A DNA stretch of 49,495 nucleotides from Prochlorococcus sp. AG-355-P16 (GTDB lineage Bacteria > Cyanobacteriota > Cyanobacteriia > PCC-6307 > Cyanobiaceae): assembly GCA_003278525.1 (NCBI GenBank), contig QCEQ01000008.1, positions 1-49,495 on the forward strand, given 5' to 3'. The notes beneath the pieces were generated by a model. The model searched no databases and was not told the origin of the DNA. It was given only the letters and a program-made list of their open reading frames with translations. Shown piece after piece: positions 21,854 through 30,737 of this stretch. Within the stretch, counting starts at the first letter, position 1, and the number at the start of each line of letters is the position of its first letter. Both the position numbers and the translations under genes were made by a program.

Positions 21854-23221
21854 ATGTATCCTTTACTTGCTGAATTAAGTGCACATGATTTAGAAGTTGC
21901 TGAAACTTTGATAGGAGTTATAAGATTTTTATTGATATTTTTAGCTGCAAGAGCATTAGCAGAAGTATTAGTAAGACTCAGCTTACCAACAATTGTAGGT
22001 GAGCTTCTCGCAGGGGTTGTAATAGGAGCATCAGGATTCCATTTATTAATACCTCCCTCGGCTGGAACTGAACTTAATGAAGGACTTGTAAATGTTATTA
22101 GTTCATTGGCATCAATTCCCCCTGAAGCAGTACCGGATATTTATTTTGAAAGTTTTCCATCTCTCCAAGCAGTAGCAACTCTTGGGTTATATGCTCTTTT
22201 GTTTTTAACAGGATTAGAAAGTGAGTTAGAGGAATTAGTAGCCGTCGGAGCTCAGGCTTTTACTGTTGCTATGGCTGGTGTAATTTTACCTTTTGCCTTT
22301 GGAACTCTTGGATTAATGTTTATTTTTCAAGTAGATCTAATTCCAGCAGTTTTTGCTGGAGCATCTATGACGGCAACAAGTATAGGAATTACTGCAAGTG
22401 TATTTGGTGAGTTGGGATATTTAAAAACTAGAGAAGGTCAGATTGTTATTGGAGCGGCTGTTTTGGATGATATTTTGGGTATTGTGATTCTTGCAGTTGT
22501 AGTCGCCCTAGCTGCAGGAGGTTCTTTAGAAATTGCTCCTATCGTCAAATTAGTTGCAGCAGCTGTAGTATTTGTTATTGCTGCTATCGCATTAAGTAGA
22601 ACAGCAGCCCCAGGTTTTGATTGGTTATTGGATAGATTAAAGGCCCCAGGAGCCGTAGTCGTAGCCTCTTTTGTGATACTGGTGTTGTGTTGTTTTGTAG
22701 CAACAGCCATTGGATTGGAAGCAGCTTTAGGTGCTTTTGCAGCTGGATTAATTCTTAGTAGTTCTAAAAATAATCACGCAATTCAACAATCCGTTTTACC
22801 TTTGGTATCCCTATTCGCGACAATTTTCTTCGTATTAGTGGGAGCTGGAATGGATCTATCAGTTATCAATCCACTTGATCCAACAAGTAGGTCAGCTTTG
22901 GTAGTCGCAGGATTTTTATTAGTTGTAGCGATTATTGGAAAAATTGCGGCAGGATGGGTATTTTCAAGTGATAAACCTACAAATAGATTAGTTGTAGGCT
23001 TGGGCATGATGCCTAGAGGAGAGGTTGGTTTAATTTTCCTTGGACTAGGAACAAGCGCTAAGTTGTTAACTCCTTCTCTTGAAGCAGCTATTTTATTAAT
23101 GGTTATAGGAACTACATTTCTTGCACCTGTTCTCTTGAGAATTGTTCTAAAAGATAAGCCCCCAAATGATGGTAATAAAATTTCAGATGATGTTGCAGCT
23201 GATCCTGTTGGTCTTCTTTAG
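21854..23221 (+). CDS. Na+/H+ antiporter, CPA2 (NapA/KefB) type
   Basis: The 455-aa integral membrane protein has about 12 hydrophobic segments. Family features include LPTIVGELLAGVVIGASGFH near the N-terminus, ATLGLYALLFLTGLESELEE, SMTATSIGITASVFGELGYL, the ion-site aspartates in GAAVLDDILGIVIL, and GMMPRGEVGLIFLGLG near the C-terminus. The transporter exchanges Na+ (or K+) for protons across the plasma or thylakoid membrane; the ion specificity cannot be read from sequence. It is a marine cell, where Na+ extrusion is constant. The gene diverges from glgP and is followed 44 bases later by an alpha/beta hydrolase. No ribosome-binding sequence is seen before ATG 21854. Confidence 0.88.
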   Translation: MYPLLAELSAHDLEVAETLIGVIRFLLIFLAARALAEVLVRLSLPTIVGELLAGVVIGASGFHLLIPPSAGTELNEGLVNVISSLASIPPEAVPDIYFESFPSLQAVATLGLYALLFLTGLESELEELVAVGAQAFTVAMAGVILPFAFGTLGLMFIFQVDLIPAVFAGASMTATSIGITASVFGELGYLKTREGQIVIGAAVLDDILGIVILAVVVALAAGGSLEIAPIVKLVAAAVVFVIAAIALSRTAAPGFDWLLDRLKAPGAVVVASFVILVLCCFVATAIGLEAALGAFAAGLILSSSKNNHAIQQSVLPLVSLFATIFFVLVGAGMDLSVINPLDPTSRSALVVAGFLLVVAIIGKIAAGWVFSSDKPTNRLVVGLGMMPRGEVGLIFLGLGTSAKLLTPSLEAAILLMVIGTTFLAPVLLRIVLKDKPPNDGNKISDDVAADPVGLL

Positions 23222-23265
23222 GAAATAAGTTTATTAGAATTACATAACAAAAAGATTTTTAATAA

Positions 23266-24165
23266 ATGGAAAAATCAGCTCTAATAGATAGTGATGTAAA
23301 TTATGACTGGAATTTTTTAAATTACCCAATTCATACAGTTTCCGTTAAACCTGAACAAACATCAAAAGATTATGCAATTTTATTAATTCATGGTTTCGGT
23401 GCTTCTACTGATCATTGGAGATTTAATATCCCTGTTTTAGGTACAAAATACGAAGTTCACGCTATCGATTTACTAGGTTTTGGAAAAAGTCCTAAGCCTC
23501 AAGACGTCGAATACTCAGGATCTTTATGGAAAGATCAGGTTATCGCTTATGTAAAAGAGAAAATAAAAAAACCTACAATTGTTGTTGGAAATTCATTAGG
23601 TGGTTATGCAGCATTAGCAGCTGGTGCAGAATTAAATGAGCTAAACGCCGGAGTGATATTACTTAATGCTGCTGGATATTTTAGTGAAGAAAAAACTATC
23701 AAAAAGAATATGTTGCAAACTTCAATTGAAACAGTTGCCGGCATATTCTTGAAAAATATTGTTCTTCAACGTTTGATTTTTGAGAATATGAGAAATCCAA
23801 AAAATATTAAAAAAACTTTGAATCAAGTTTATGTTGATAAAAAAAATGTTAATGATTTTTTAATTGAGTCAATAAGGAAGCCCTCGCTAGATTTCGGAGC
23901 TTTTAATGTTTTTAGAAGTGTATTTAACCCATCAGGTCCTCAGGGATTGCCGTTGGATGAGTTATTCGCAAAGCTAAATGCACCATTATTACTTCTTTGG
24001 GGAGGACAAGATCCATGGATGAATACTCCAAAAAAAAGAAACCTATATAAAAAATTTACACCAAAGAATACAAAAGAAATTATTCTGAAAGCAGGACACT
24101 GTCCCCATGATGAGATACCTGAATTAGTTAATCAGCATATTTTGGATTGGGTAGATTCTCTTTAA
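23266..24165 (+). CDS. Alpha/beta-fold hydrolase
   Basis: The 299-aa product has the alpha/beta hydrolase signature: oxyanion-hole motif LLIHGFGASTDHWRFN, DLLGFGKSPKP, nucleophile elbow GNSLGGYAALA (Ser in GNSLGG), acid residue in LWGGQDPWMN and catalytic His in AGHCPHDEIPELV. There is no signal peptide. Its closest resemblance is to cyanobacterial/plant chloroplast hydrolases of the pheophytinase-like group, but the substrate is not determined. It lies in a run of same-strand genes with an epimerase-like gene nine bases downstream. Confidence 0.88.
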   Translation: MEKSALIDSDVNYDWNFLNYPIHTVSVKPEQTSKDYAILLIHGFGASTDHWRFNIPVLGTKYEVHAIDLLGFGKSPKPQDVEYSGSLWKDQVIAYVKEKIKKPTIVVGNSLGGYAALAAGAELNELNAGVILLNAAGYFSEEKTIKKNMLQTSIETVAGIFLKNIVLQRLIFENMRNPKNIKKTLNQVYVDKKNVNDFLIESIRKPSLDFGAFNVFRSVFNPSGPQGLPLDELFAKLNAPLLLLWGGQDPWMNTPKKRNLYKKFTPKNTKEIILKAGHCPHDEIPELVNQHILDWVDSL

Positions 24166-24174
24166 TAAATAATT

Positions 24175-25029
24175 GTGAAACTTGAATTATCTAATCAAGA
24201 TCAAGGAATTTTTGTCTTTCAATTAGATAAAAATAACTACATTAAATTTTGTCCTGAAAGAGGAGGTGTTATTACAAATTGGGTTTCGGATGGTAATGAA
24301 ATACTTTATTTCGATGAAAAAAGATTTATGGACAAGACAAAAAGTATTAGGGGAGGTATTCCAATCTTGTTTCCAATATGTGGAAATCTCAATACCTCTA
24401 GTTCAGTATTTGGAAATGGCTATATGCAATTGCCACAACATGGTTTCGCCAGGGATTTGCAATGGAAATACTCATTCAATGAAAATGAAAAATTTTTATG
24501 CTTATTCTTAAATGCATCTAAAAAAACCAAAAAATATTATCCTTTCGATTTCGAGCTAATAATAGAAACTAAATTAAAGATTAACTTTTTAGAATTTGAA
24601 ATTACAATTCATAACAAAACAGACTTTGCTATGCCTATAAATTTCGGTATGCACCCTTATTTTAATGTTTCAGATCTCAAAAATTTAGAATTTATTGATA
24701 ATCCAATTAATTGTCAAGATCAAGAAAGAAACGTTATAAGTAATACTTTGGAGGAATTAAACAAAATTAATTTAGGAGTTGATCTGCTTATGTATACTTC
24801 CGGTAGAAGCTCTTTTAAAGACAAAATTTTTAAAAGAGAGGTAACTTTAAATCATCCCTACCCTCTTGATTTAGGAGTTATTTGGAGTGATCCTCCAAGA
24901 AAAATGATATGTCTCGAACCTTGGACTAGTCCCCGAAATGCTTTTGTTGATGGATTTAGAAACATTATGATTCCTTCAAATAATAGTAGAAGGTTAAATG
25001 CCTCAATACAAATAAAATCTCTTAAGTAA
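24175..25029 (+). CDS. Aldose 1-epimerase / hexose-6-phosphate epimerase-like protein
   Basis: The 284-aa product belongs to the galactose-mutarotase superfamily: GGVITNWVSDGNEILYFDEK, SIRGGIPILFPICGN, PQHGFARDLQW with the conserved His, NFGMHPYFNV with the second His, and CLEPWTSPRNAF with the catalytic Glu. These enzymes interconvert anomers of sugars or sugar phosphates. It starts at GTG 24175, nine bases after the hydrolase, and is followed 12 bases later by the DUF1537 gene. The exact sugar is unknown; the YeaD-like hexose-6-phosphate subgroup is plausible. Confidence 0.85.
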   Translation: MKLELSNQDQGIFVFQLDKNNYIKFCPERGGVITNWVSDGNEILYFDEKRFMDKTKSIRGGIPILFPICGNLNTSSSVFGNGYMQLPQHGFARDLQWKYSFNENEKFLCLFLNASKKTKKYYPFDFELIIETKLKINFLEFEITIHNKTDFAMPINFGMHPYFNVSDLKNLEFIDNPINCQDQERNVISNTLEELNKINLGVDLLMYTSGRSSFKDKIFKREVTLNHPYPLDLGVIWSDPPRKMICLEPWTSPRNAFVDGFRNIMIPSNNSRRLNASIQIKSLK

Positions 25030-25041
25030 TTTGCAGTACTT

Positions 25042-26391
25042 ATGAAATTTGTCGTTATAGATGATGATCCTACAGGTTCTCAAACTGTTCATGATTGCTT
25101 ATTACTGCTTAAGTGGGACTGCTCAACTTTAGTCAAAGGTTTTGAATCTAAATCTAATTTATTTTTTATTTTGGCTAATACAAGGTCACTATCGGAAAAT
25201 GCTGCGAAATTGATAATAGAGGAAATTTGCAAAAATCTCAAGACTGTAATTGCTTCTCAAGCCTATAAAGAAGATATTATTTTTATAAGTAGAGGAGACT
25301 CTACTCTTCGAGGACATAACTTTTTGGAGCCAAGTGCTATAAATAGTGGCTTGGGTCCTTTTGATGCCACGTTTCACATTCCAGCTTTCATAGAGGGTAA
25401 AAGATTTACAATTAATGGATCTCATTTTGTTGATAATACCCCTATTAGTCAAACAATTTTTGCAAAAGATAAAATTTTTGGATATGAGACAAGTAATGTC
25501 AAGAATCTTTTATTTCAGCAGAGTAAAGCTCAAATAAATTTTGAAGATATTCAAAATCTTTTATTGTCAGATATCGAAATGCTAAATGATGAAGAAAATA
25601 ATATTGTTTTTAAAAAAATAACGAACTTGAAGAATAATCAACATGTAATCGTAGATGTAGAAAATTCTTCCCAACTAAAAAAATTTTCTTTAGTAATAAA
25701 AAAATTAATTAAACAGAAAAAATTCCTTTTTCGAACTGCAGCAAGTTTTATAAGTTCAATTTCTGAGAAAAAAAGTGTCTCTCAGAGTAAAATATTTTTC
25801 TCTAGTTTAAGAATAAGAAATAAAGAAAAGCGTTTTCTTCCAGGACTTATAATTGTTGGATCTTATGTAGAACTTACAACAATACAATTAAATAATTTAT
25901 TAGAAATAAGTAATTGTAATCCAGTTGAATTAGATGTTTTTGAATTCTTTAAAATTACTTCATCAGATAATAATCAGAAGCGAAGGAATTTGTTTAAAAA
26001 TAATTTTTTGAAAGAAATTAGATATTCTTTTGAGAAAGGGAAAACTCCTGTTTTGTTTACTTCAAGAAAATTTATGTCCTTAGATTCTGCTGAACTATTT
26101 AATTTTTATAATTTACTTGCTTGTTTTATTGCTGAATTAGTTTCAGATTTGAAGTATGAAATAGGATATTTGATTTCAAAAGGTGGAATAACAACAAATT
26201 TAATTCTTAGTAATGGACTTAATGCAGATTATGTTTATCTTGAAGGACAGATTTTAACAGGCATTTCAGTGGTGACACATAACCTAAAAAATGGAGAAAA
26301 ACTTCCTATTGTTACTCACCCTGGAAACATTGGAACTAAAGATTCACTAGTAAATATTTGGAAAGTTTTTGAAAATAAAAATAATTTTTAA
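25042..26391 (+). CDS. Four-carbon acid sugar kinase-like protein (DUF1537)
   Basis: The 449-aa product has the N-terminal VIDDDPTGSQTVHDC, FISRGDSTLRGHNFLEP, and FIEGKRFTINGSHFV motifs of the DUF1537 family and the C-terminal nucleotide-binding part with ISKGGITTNLIL and THPGNIGTKDSLVNIW. Characterised members phosphorylate four-carbon sugar acids such as D-erythronate, L-threonate or 3-oxo-tetronate. No 4-phosphate dehydrogenase or aldolase of the usual catabolic clusters is seen nearby. It is last in a run beginning with the antiporter and converges with icd across two bases. Substrate unknown. Confidence 0.85.
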   Translation: MKFVVIDDDPTGSQTVHDCLLLLKWDCSTLVKGFESKSNLFFILANTRSLSENAAKLIIEEICKNLKTVIASQAYKEDIIFISRGDSTLRGHNFLEPSAINSGLGPFDATFHIPAFIEGKRFTINGSHFVDNTPISQTIFAKDKIFGYETSNVKNLLFQQSKAQINFEDIQNLLLSDIEMLNDEENNIVFKKITNLKNNQHVIVDVENSSQLKKFSLVIKKLIKQKKFLFRTAASFISSISEKKSVSQSKIFFSSLRIRNKEKRFLPGLIIVGSYVELTTIQLNNLLEISNCNPVELDVFEFFKITSSDNNQKRRNLFKNNFLKEIRYSFEKGKTPVLFTSRKFMSLDSAELFNFYNLLACFIAELVSDLKYEIGYLISKGGITTNLILSNGLNADYVYLEGQILTGISVVTHNLKNGEKLPIVTHPGNIGTKDSLVNIWKVFENKNNF

Positions 26392-26393
26392 AA

Positions 26394-27818
26394 TTAGAAA
26401 TTTGAGATAATTTCTTCAGCAAAACTACTGCAGGATAATGGTTCTACTTTTGGTTCCATTAAGCGTGCTAGATCATAGGTGACTTTTTTTTGTTCTATAG
26501 CCTTACTTAACCCATTAGTAATTAAGTTAGCTGCTTCGTCCCAACCAAAATATTCAAGCATCATTACACCACTAAGAATTACTGAGCCGGGATTAATCTT
26601 GTTTAAGCCTGCATGTTTTGGAGCGGTACCGTGTGTAGCTTCGAAAATTGCTGCATTATCTCCAATATTTGCACCAGGAGCCATGCCTAGGCCCCCAACA
26701 ATTGCTGCAGCTGCATCAGAAACATAGTCTCCATTAAGGTTTAATGTTGCAAGAATTGAATATTCTTGAGGTCTAGTTTGAATTTGTTGAAATATACTAT
26801 CAGCTATGCGATCATCAACAAGAATAAGTTCTCTCCATTTTCCATCTCCGTGAGAATTTGATATTGATGCAATAACTTCTTTAATTTCTTCGCAAATGAA
26901 TGCTTTCTTATTATTTGTAAGCTTGTCAAAACCTGGTTCAATTTTTCGAGCATTATTTTCAATTGTAATTTCTGGATTTTTCTGAATATTATCTAAAATC
27001 CAGCTTTCTCTTTCTGTAATGCAATCTTCTCTAAATTCATTTACTGCTAATTCATATCCCCAATCTCTAAATGCACCTTCTGTATATTTCATAATATTCC
27101 CTTTATGTACGAGAGTCACATGCCTTTTATCTCCTGATAATCTTTTAGCATGTTCAATAGCTTTTCTAATATGCCTTTGGCTACCAGATTTACTCACCGG
27201 TTTTATTCCAATACCTGATCCGTGTGGTATGGATCTATTTTTTAAATTTTTACTTTTTGGTATCACAAAGTTATTTAAGTGATTAATTAATTCAAGACAA
27301 TTATTATCCTCCGCTTCCCATTCAATTCCCATATAGATATCCTCAGTATTTTCTCTGTAAACAATAACGTCTAAATTTTGGGGATTTTTGTGAGGGCTTG
27401 GAGTTCCTGAATAATATTTGCATGGTCTAACACAGCTATATAAATCAAAGATTTGTCTTAATGCAACATTAAGAGATCTGATCCCTCCACCGATGGGAGT
27501 TGTTAAAGGACCTTTGATGGCTACACCAAAGTGTTTAATTGCTTCAATAGTATCTTGAGGGAGATAATTATATGTTCCATAAAGTTCACAAGCTTCATCG
27601 CCAGCATAGACTTTAAACCAATTAATTTTTCTTTCATCTCCATAGCTTTTTTGAATCGCTGAATCAATAACGATTTGAGTAGCAGGCCAAATATCAACTC
27701 CAGTACCATCACCCCTAATAAATGGGACAATTGGATTATTAGGAACATTTGGTTTGCCTTGATTAAAAGTTATTATCTCGCCTTCATAAGGTAAAGTTAA
27801 TTTTTCAAATTTTGGCAT
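26394..27818 (-). CDS. icd: Isocitrate dehydrogenase (NADP+)
   Basis: Icd makes 2-oxoglutarate, the carbon skeleton for ammonium assimilation and, in cyanobacteria, the nitrogen-status signal. The 474-aa product shows IPFIRGDGTGVDIWPA, GPLTTPIGGGIRSLNVALRQ with the substrate Ser, DLYSCVRPCKYY, VYRENTEDIYMGIEW, VHKGNIMKYTEG, LNGDYVSDAAAAIVGGLG and EATHGTAPKHAGLN. Length fits the bacterial enzyme with an internal insert. It converges with the DUF1537 gene. An inverted repeat lies just upstream of its start. No clear NtcA box (GTA-N8-TAC) was found in the 166-base upstream gap. Confidence 0.95.
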   Translation of the reverse strand: MPKFEKLTLPYEGEIITFNQGKPNVPNNPIVPFIRGDGTGVDIWPATQIVIDSAIQKSYGDERKINWFKVYAGDEACELYGTYNYLPQDTIEAIKHFGVAIKGPLTTPIGGGIRSLNVALRQIFDLYSCVRPCKYYSGTPSPHKNPQNLDVIVYRENTEDIYMGIEWEAEDNNCLELINHLNNFVIPKSKNLKNRSIPHGSGIGIKPVSKSGSQRHIRKAIEHAKRLSGDKRHVTLVHKGNIMKYTEGAFRDWGYELAVNEFREDCITERESWILDNIQKNPEITIENNARKIEPGFDKLTNNKKAFICEEIKEVIASISNSHGDGKWRELILVDDRIADSIFQQIQTRPQEYSILATLNLNGDYVSDAAAAIVGGLGMAPGANIGDNAAIFEATHGTAPKHAGLNKINPGSVILSGVMMLEYFGWDEAANLITNGLSKAIEQKKVTYDLARLMEPKVEPLSCSSFAEEIISNF

Positions 27819-27834
27819 AGTATTGAATTAATAA

Positions 27835-27884
27835 AAGATAACTCATTGAAGTTCCTCGTATTGTAATTTGCGATGAGTTATTTT
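27835..27884. repeat. Inverted repeat upstream of icd
   Basis: ATAACTCAT (27838-27846) and its reverse complement ATGAGTTAT (27873-27881) are separated by 26 bases; adding a G-U and two A-T pairs extends the arms to 12. It sits 17-66 bases upstream of the icd start on the minus strand, so it would fall in the icd leader or promoter. On the plus strand it is followed by TTTCTTT. It could be an operator or an RNA hairpin. Confidence 0.35.
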
Positions 27885-27984
27885 CTTTAAAACCTAGAAA
27901 TTTATTATTCAAATGTGAATAGAGAATGCTTTATTAATCAGCATTTCAACATCTTTATTAAAAGAAATAGTAGTTAATAAGCAA

Positions 27985-28458
27985 GTGAAAGCAAATTATG
28001 TCATTTTCAAAAAAATACGTCAGCAACTTATGAATGCCAGTTCAAATGTAAGTAATGTTGAAATAGCTAATAAAATTGCTTCTACTGCAGCTTTATTTCG
28101 GAAATATTTTCCAGATGCAAGCGTAAACTTTAGTCCATGGGACAACTCAAATATTGAATCCATGCAAGATACTATTGATTTTGCGTTTCATTTCCCTGGT
28201 TGGAGTCCTCTTATTGAATGTAGAGCAATACTCTTACAATTAAGAATTGAAAATAATAATGAAAGAGTTCCAAAATTGTTAGGAATAATAATGAGAGGTA
28301 TGATTGTTCCCTCCGAAAGATGGAGAGTAGCTACCATCGGAGATTGGGAAATGACTGGTACTCACTTACCGCAAAAAGAACAAAAAGATAATCTTTTTTT
28401 GGTTTGTAAAGAACTTTATAAGTTATTCTCTACAACTTCTGCTGGTAACAAATATTAG
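27985..28458 (+). CDS. Conserved cyanobacterial hypothetical protein, 157 aa
   Basis: The soluble 157-aa product from GTG 27985 has VEIANKIASTAALFRKYFPD, HFPGWSPLIECRAILLQLRI and PKLLGIIMRGMIVPSERWRV followed by IGDWEMTGTHLP. It has no cysteine cluster or membrane helix. An ATG at 28030 (giving MNASSNVSNVE) is an alternative start, since the first 15 residues are basic and not obviously conserved. I recognise no function. It precedes the bilin operon on the same strand by 56 bases, so cotranscription is possible. Confidence 0.7.
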   Translation: MKANYVIFKKIRQQLMNASSNVSNVEIANKIASTAALFRKYFPDASVNFSPWDNSNIESMQDTIDFAFHFPGWSPLIECRAILLQLRIENNNERVPKLLGIIMRGMIVPSERWRVATIGDWEMTGTHLPQKEQKDNLFLVCKELYKLFSTTSAGNKY

Positions 28459-28465
28459 CTGTTTT

Positions 28466-28493
28466 GTGTATTTTTCTTGTAGATTAAATACAC
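28466..28493. repeat. Perfect 8-bp inverted repeat in the ho1 leader
   Basis: GTGTATTT (28466-28473) and AAATACAC (28486-28493) are exact reverse complements around a 12-base spacer, centred about 35 bases before the ho1 ATG. No T-run follows, so it is unlike an intrinsic terminator. The form suits an operator for a dimeric regulator or a leader hairpin. Confidence 0.45.
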
Positions 28494-28514
28494 TTACGAA
28501 ATAATTCAAAAAAT

Positions 28515-29225
28515 ATGGCAGTCGCTCTTGCAGGACAATTAAGAGAGGGGACAAAAAAATCCCACACTATGGCAGAAAATACTGGCTTTGTGGCTTGTTT
28601 TTTAAAAGGAGTTGTAGAAAAAAAATCTTATAGAAAATTAATTAGTGATTTATATTTTGTTTATGAAGCCATGGAAGAAGAAATTGAAAGACTAGTCAAT
28701 GAGGAACATCCCGTAATAAAACCTATAGGTTTTAAATCATTATTCAGGAAAGAGACTCTTGTAAACGACCTTAAATTTTATTTTGGTGAAAACTGGAAGA
28801 ATCAAATAAATATTTCTAACTCTGCAAAAGAATATGTTGAAAGAATTCGAGAGGTCGCAAAAAATTCACCAGAGCTATTGGTTGGTCACCATTACACTCG
28901 ATATATAGGAGATTTATCTGGGGGGCAAATTTTGAAAAGGATCGCTAAGAAAGCATTAAATTTGAAGGGAAATGATGGTTTAAATTTTTATGAGTTTGAA
29001 TTAATTGCTGATGAAAAAAAATTCAAGCAAGAATATTCCCTTACTTTGAATCAACTTCCAATAAATCAAAACACTGCTGATCAAATTATTGATGAAGCTA
29101 ATCAAGCTTTTACTTACAATATGAAAATGTTTAAGGAGCTTGAAGGTAACTTGATTGCTGTTTTAGGCAAGATTGTATTTAATTACCTAACAAAAAAAGT
29201 AAGAAAAGGAAGCACTGAGATCTAG
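28515..29225 (+). CDS. ho1: Heme oxygenase (biliverdin-forming)
   Basis: Ho1 opens heme to biliverdin IXalpha with ferredoxin as electron donor, the first step of bilin synthesis. The 236-aa product has the proximal heme-ligand region REGTKKSHTMAENTGFV, the second substrate region HHYTRYIGDLSGGQILKRIA and EYSLTLNQLPIN. Length matches cyanobacterial HO. It heads a tight operon ho1-pebA-pebB with gaps of 6 and 0 bases, so the product can be channelled to phycoerythrobilin. A perfect inverted repeat lies in its leader. Confidence 0.95.
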   Translation: MAVALAGQLREGTKKSHTMAENTGFVACFLKGVVEKKSYRKLISDLYFVYEAMEEEIERLVNEEHPVIKPIGFKSLFRKETLVNDLKFYFGENWKNQINISNSAKEYVERIREVAKNSPELLVGHHYTRYIGDLSGGQILKRIAKKALNLKGNDGLNFYEFELIADEKKFKQEYSLTLNQLPINQNTADQIIDEANQAFTYNMKMFKELEGNLIAVLGKIVFNYLTKKVRKGSTEI

Positions 29226-29231
29226 TAATTT

Positions 29232-29942
29232 ATGTTTGATTCATTACTTGATTTCCTTAAAACCAAAATTGATGAATTAAATGGTCATGAATTAGAAATA
29301 TCTAGCGAATTCAAAGAATATCATAATGAAGACTCAAAATATATTATTAAAAATTGGCTTTTTTCATCACCCGAATATAGAAAGTGGCGAATAACAAGAT
29401 TAGATGGTGGAAAAAAACTGCAAGTGCTTAATACGGTCGCATATCCAAATTTTGATAGTGAAATACCTATTTTAGGAGCTGATATTTTATGGTTTGGAAC
29501 TTCTCAAAAGTTATTAGCAATACTTGATTATCAACCTTTAATTCAAAAAGACAAGTATCTTGAAAAATATTGTTCAAGTTTAGGTAGTATTAAGAAAAAA
29601 TATTCTGCATTTGATAATAATAAAATGAAGAATATATATGATTCAAAAAAGTATTTTTCCCCATGGGTGATTATATGTAGAGGAAATAAATTAAATCTTG
29701 ATAGAGATTTAAATAATATTTTCCATTTATTTGTGAATAACTATTTGAACATTTATAAATCGAATCCTATTAATCAATTTTTAAATGCAGAAGAAATAAA
29801 GATTAATCAAATTAAATATGATAAGTACAGTTTTGAAAAAGACCCTGCAGATAAATTGTTTAAATCTTTTTTTGGAGAAAAATGGACAAAAAAATTTATC
29901 AATAAATTTCTTTTTACGTTAAATAATGAGATTATTCATTGA
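29232..29942 (+). CDS. pebA: 15,16-dihydrobiliverdin:ferredoxin oxidoreductase
   Basis: PebA, a ferredoxin-dependent bilin reductase, makes the first two-electron reduction of biliverdin to 15,16-dihydrobiliverdin. The 236-aa product shows the family regions [60 protein letters not shown] followed by [16 protein letters not shown], and the C-terminal [20 protein letters not shown]. It is in the middle of the bilin operon; its TGA stop is directly followed by the pebB ATG. Distinction from pebB is by gene order and sequence recognition. Confidence 0.92.
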   Translation: MFDSLLDFLKTKIDELNGHELEISSEFKEYHNEDSKYIIKNWLFSSPEYRKWRITRLDGGKKLQVLNTVAYPNFDSEIPILGADILWFGTSQKLLAILDYQPLIQKDKYLEKYCSSLGSIKKKYSAFDNNKMKNIYDSKKYFSPWVIICRGNKLNLDRDLNNIFHLFVNNYLNIYKSNPINQFLNAEEIKINQIKYDKYSFEKDPADKLFKSFFGEKWTKKFINKFLFTLNNEIIH

Positions 29943-30704
29943 ATGTTAATACAAGATACTATTTTTTACAGGCCAGATTGGAGATGGCATAATTTTCTAA
30001 AATATTTAACTAATAATTTAAGTAAACATAACTGTTTACAAAAAATAATACCCTCGGAATATTCTTATAAGGATTCAACTTATGGTTCAAAAAAATTAAA
30101 AAAAAATGTTAATCTCTCTACTTGGGGTGTAACGCATAAAAAAAGAATTCAATTTGCAAGAGCAGTGTGCATAAATAGTCCAAGTTATTCTGTTTTAAAT
30201 TTTTTAATTATCCCTAATACTATTTATAATGTTCCATTTTTTGGAGTAGATTTTGTTTCTCTACCTAATAGTCATTTATTGGTATTGGATTTTCAGCCTT
30301 CATTAAAAATACAAAATCAATACAGTAATGAGTTGTTAGAAAAACTTAAAAATCTCAAAAATCACTGTCATTCATCACTCCCATTAGCTGAAAAAATGTC
30401 TGCAGATGTAGCTAGATTTTTTTCTCCAGGAGTAATCTGGTCAAAATTACCAAAAGAAGAAAGAAGTGATTTTTTAATTTCTAATCAGCTTTATAACTCA
30501 TTTAAGGAATATCTTGATTTGTATTTGGAAATTCTTTTCGAAAGCAAAGAAGCCAATATGGAACTGCAAAAAGAATTAATAAATGGTCAAAATAATTATT
30601 TGAAATATAGAAGAGATAACGATCCAGCAAGGCCGATGTTGTCGAGTTTGTTTGGTAAAGAATTTACTGAATCTTTAATTAAAGAAGTTTTATTTACTAC
30701 TTAA
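29943..30704 (+). CDS. pebB: Phycoerythrobilin:ferredoxin oxidoreductase
   Basis: PebB reduces 15,16-dihydrobiliverdin to phycoerythrobilin. The 253-aa product has [40 protein letters not shown] followed by [25 protein letters not shown] and the typical C-terminal [20 protein letters not shown]. It abuts pebA with no gap, which fits the known substrate transfer between the two enzymes. In low-GC Prochlorococcus this pathway is kept although phycobilisomes are lost; only a residual phycoerythrin beta subunit is known there. Confidence 0.93.
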   Translation: MLIQDTIFYRPDWRWHNFLKYLTNNLSKHNCLQKIIPSEYSYKDSTYGSKKLKKNVNLSTWGVTHKKRIQFARAVCINSPSYSVLNFLIIPNTIYNVPFFGVDFVSLPNSHLLVLDFQPSLKIQNQYSNELLEKLKNLKNHCHSSLPLAEKMSADVARFFSPGVIWSKLPKEERSDFLISNQLYNSFKEYLDLYLEILFESKEANMELQKELINGQNNYLKYRRDNDPARPMLSSLFGKEFTESLIKEVLFTT

Positions 30705-30737
30705 AAGTCTTATAATTTATTGAAATTTGAAACTCAT

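Noticed and set aside
22438..23007. Minus-strand frames rich in Ala/Thr
   Set aside because: They are antisense to the antiporter gene, whose membrane segments and ion-site motif are clear.
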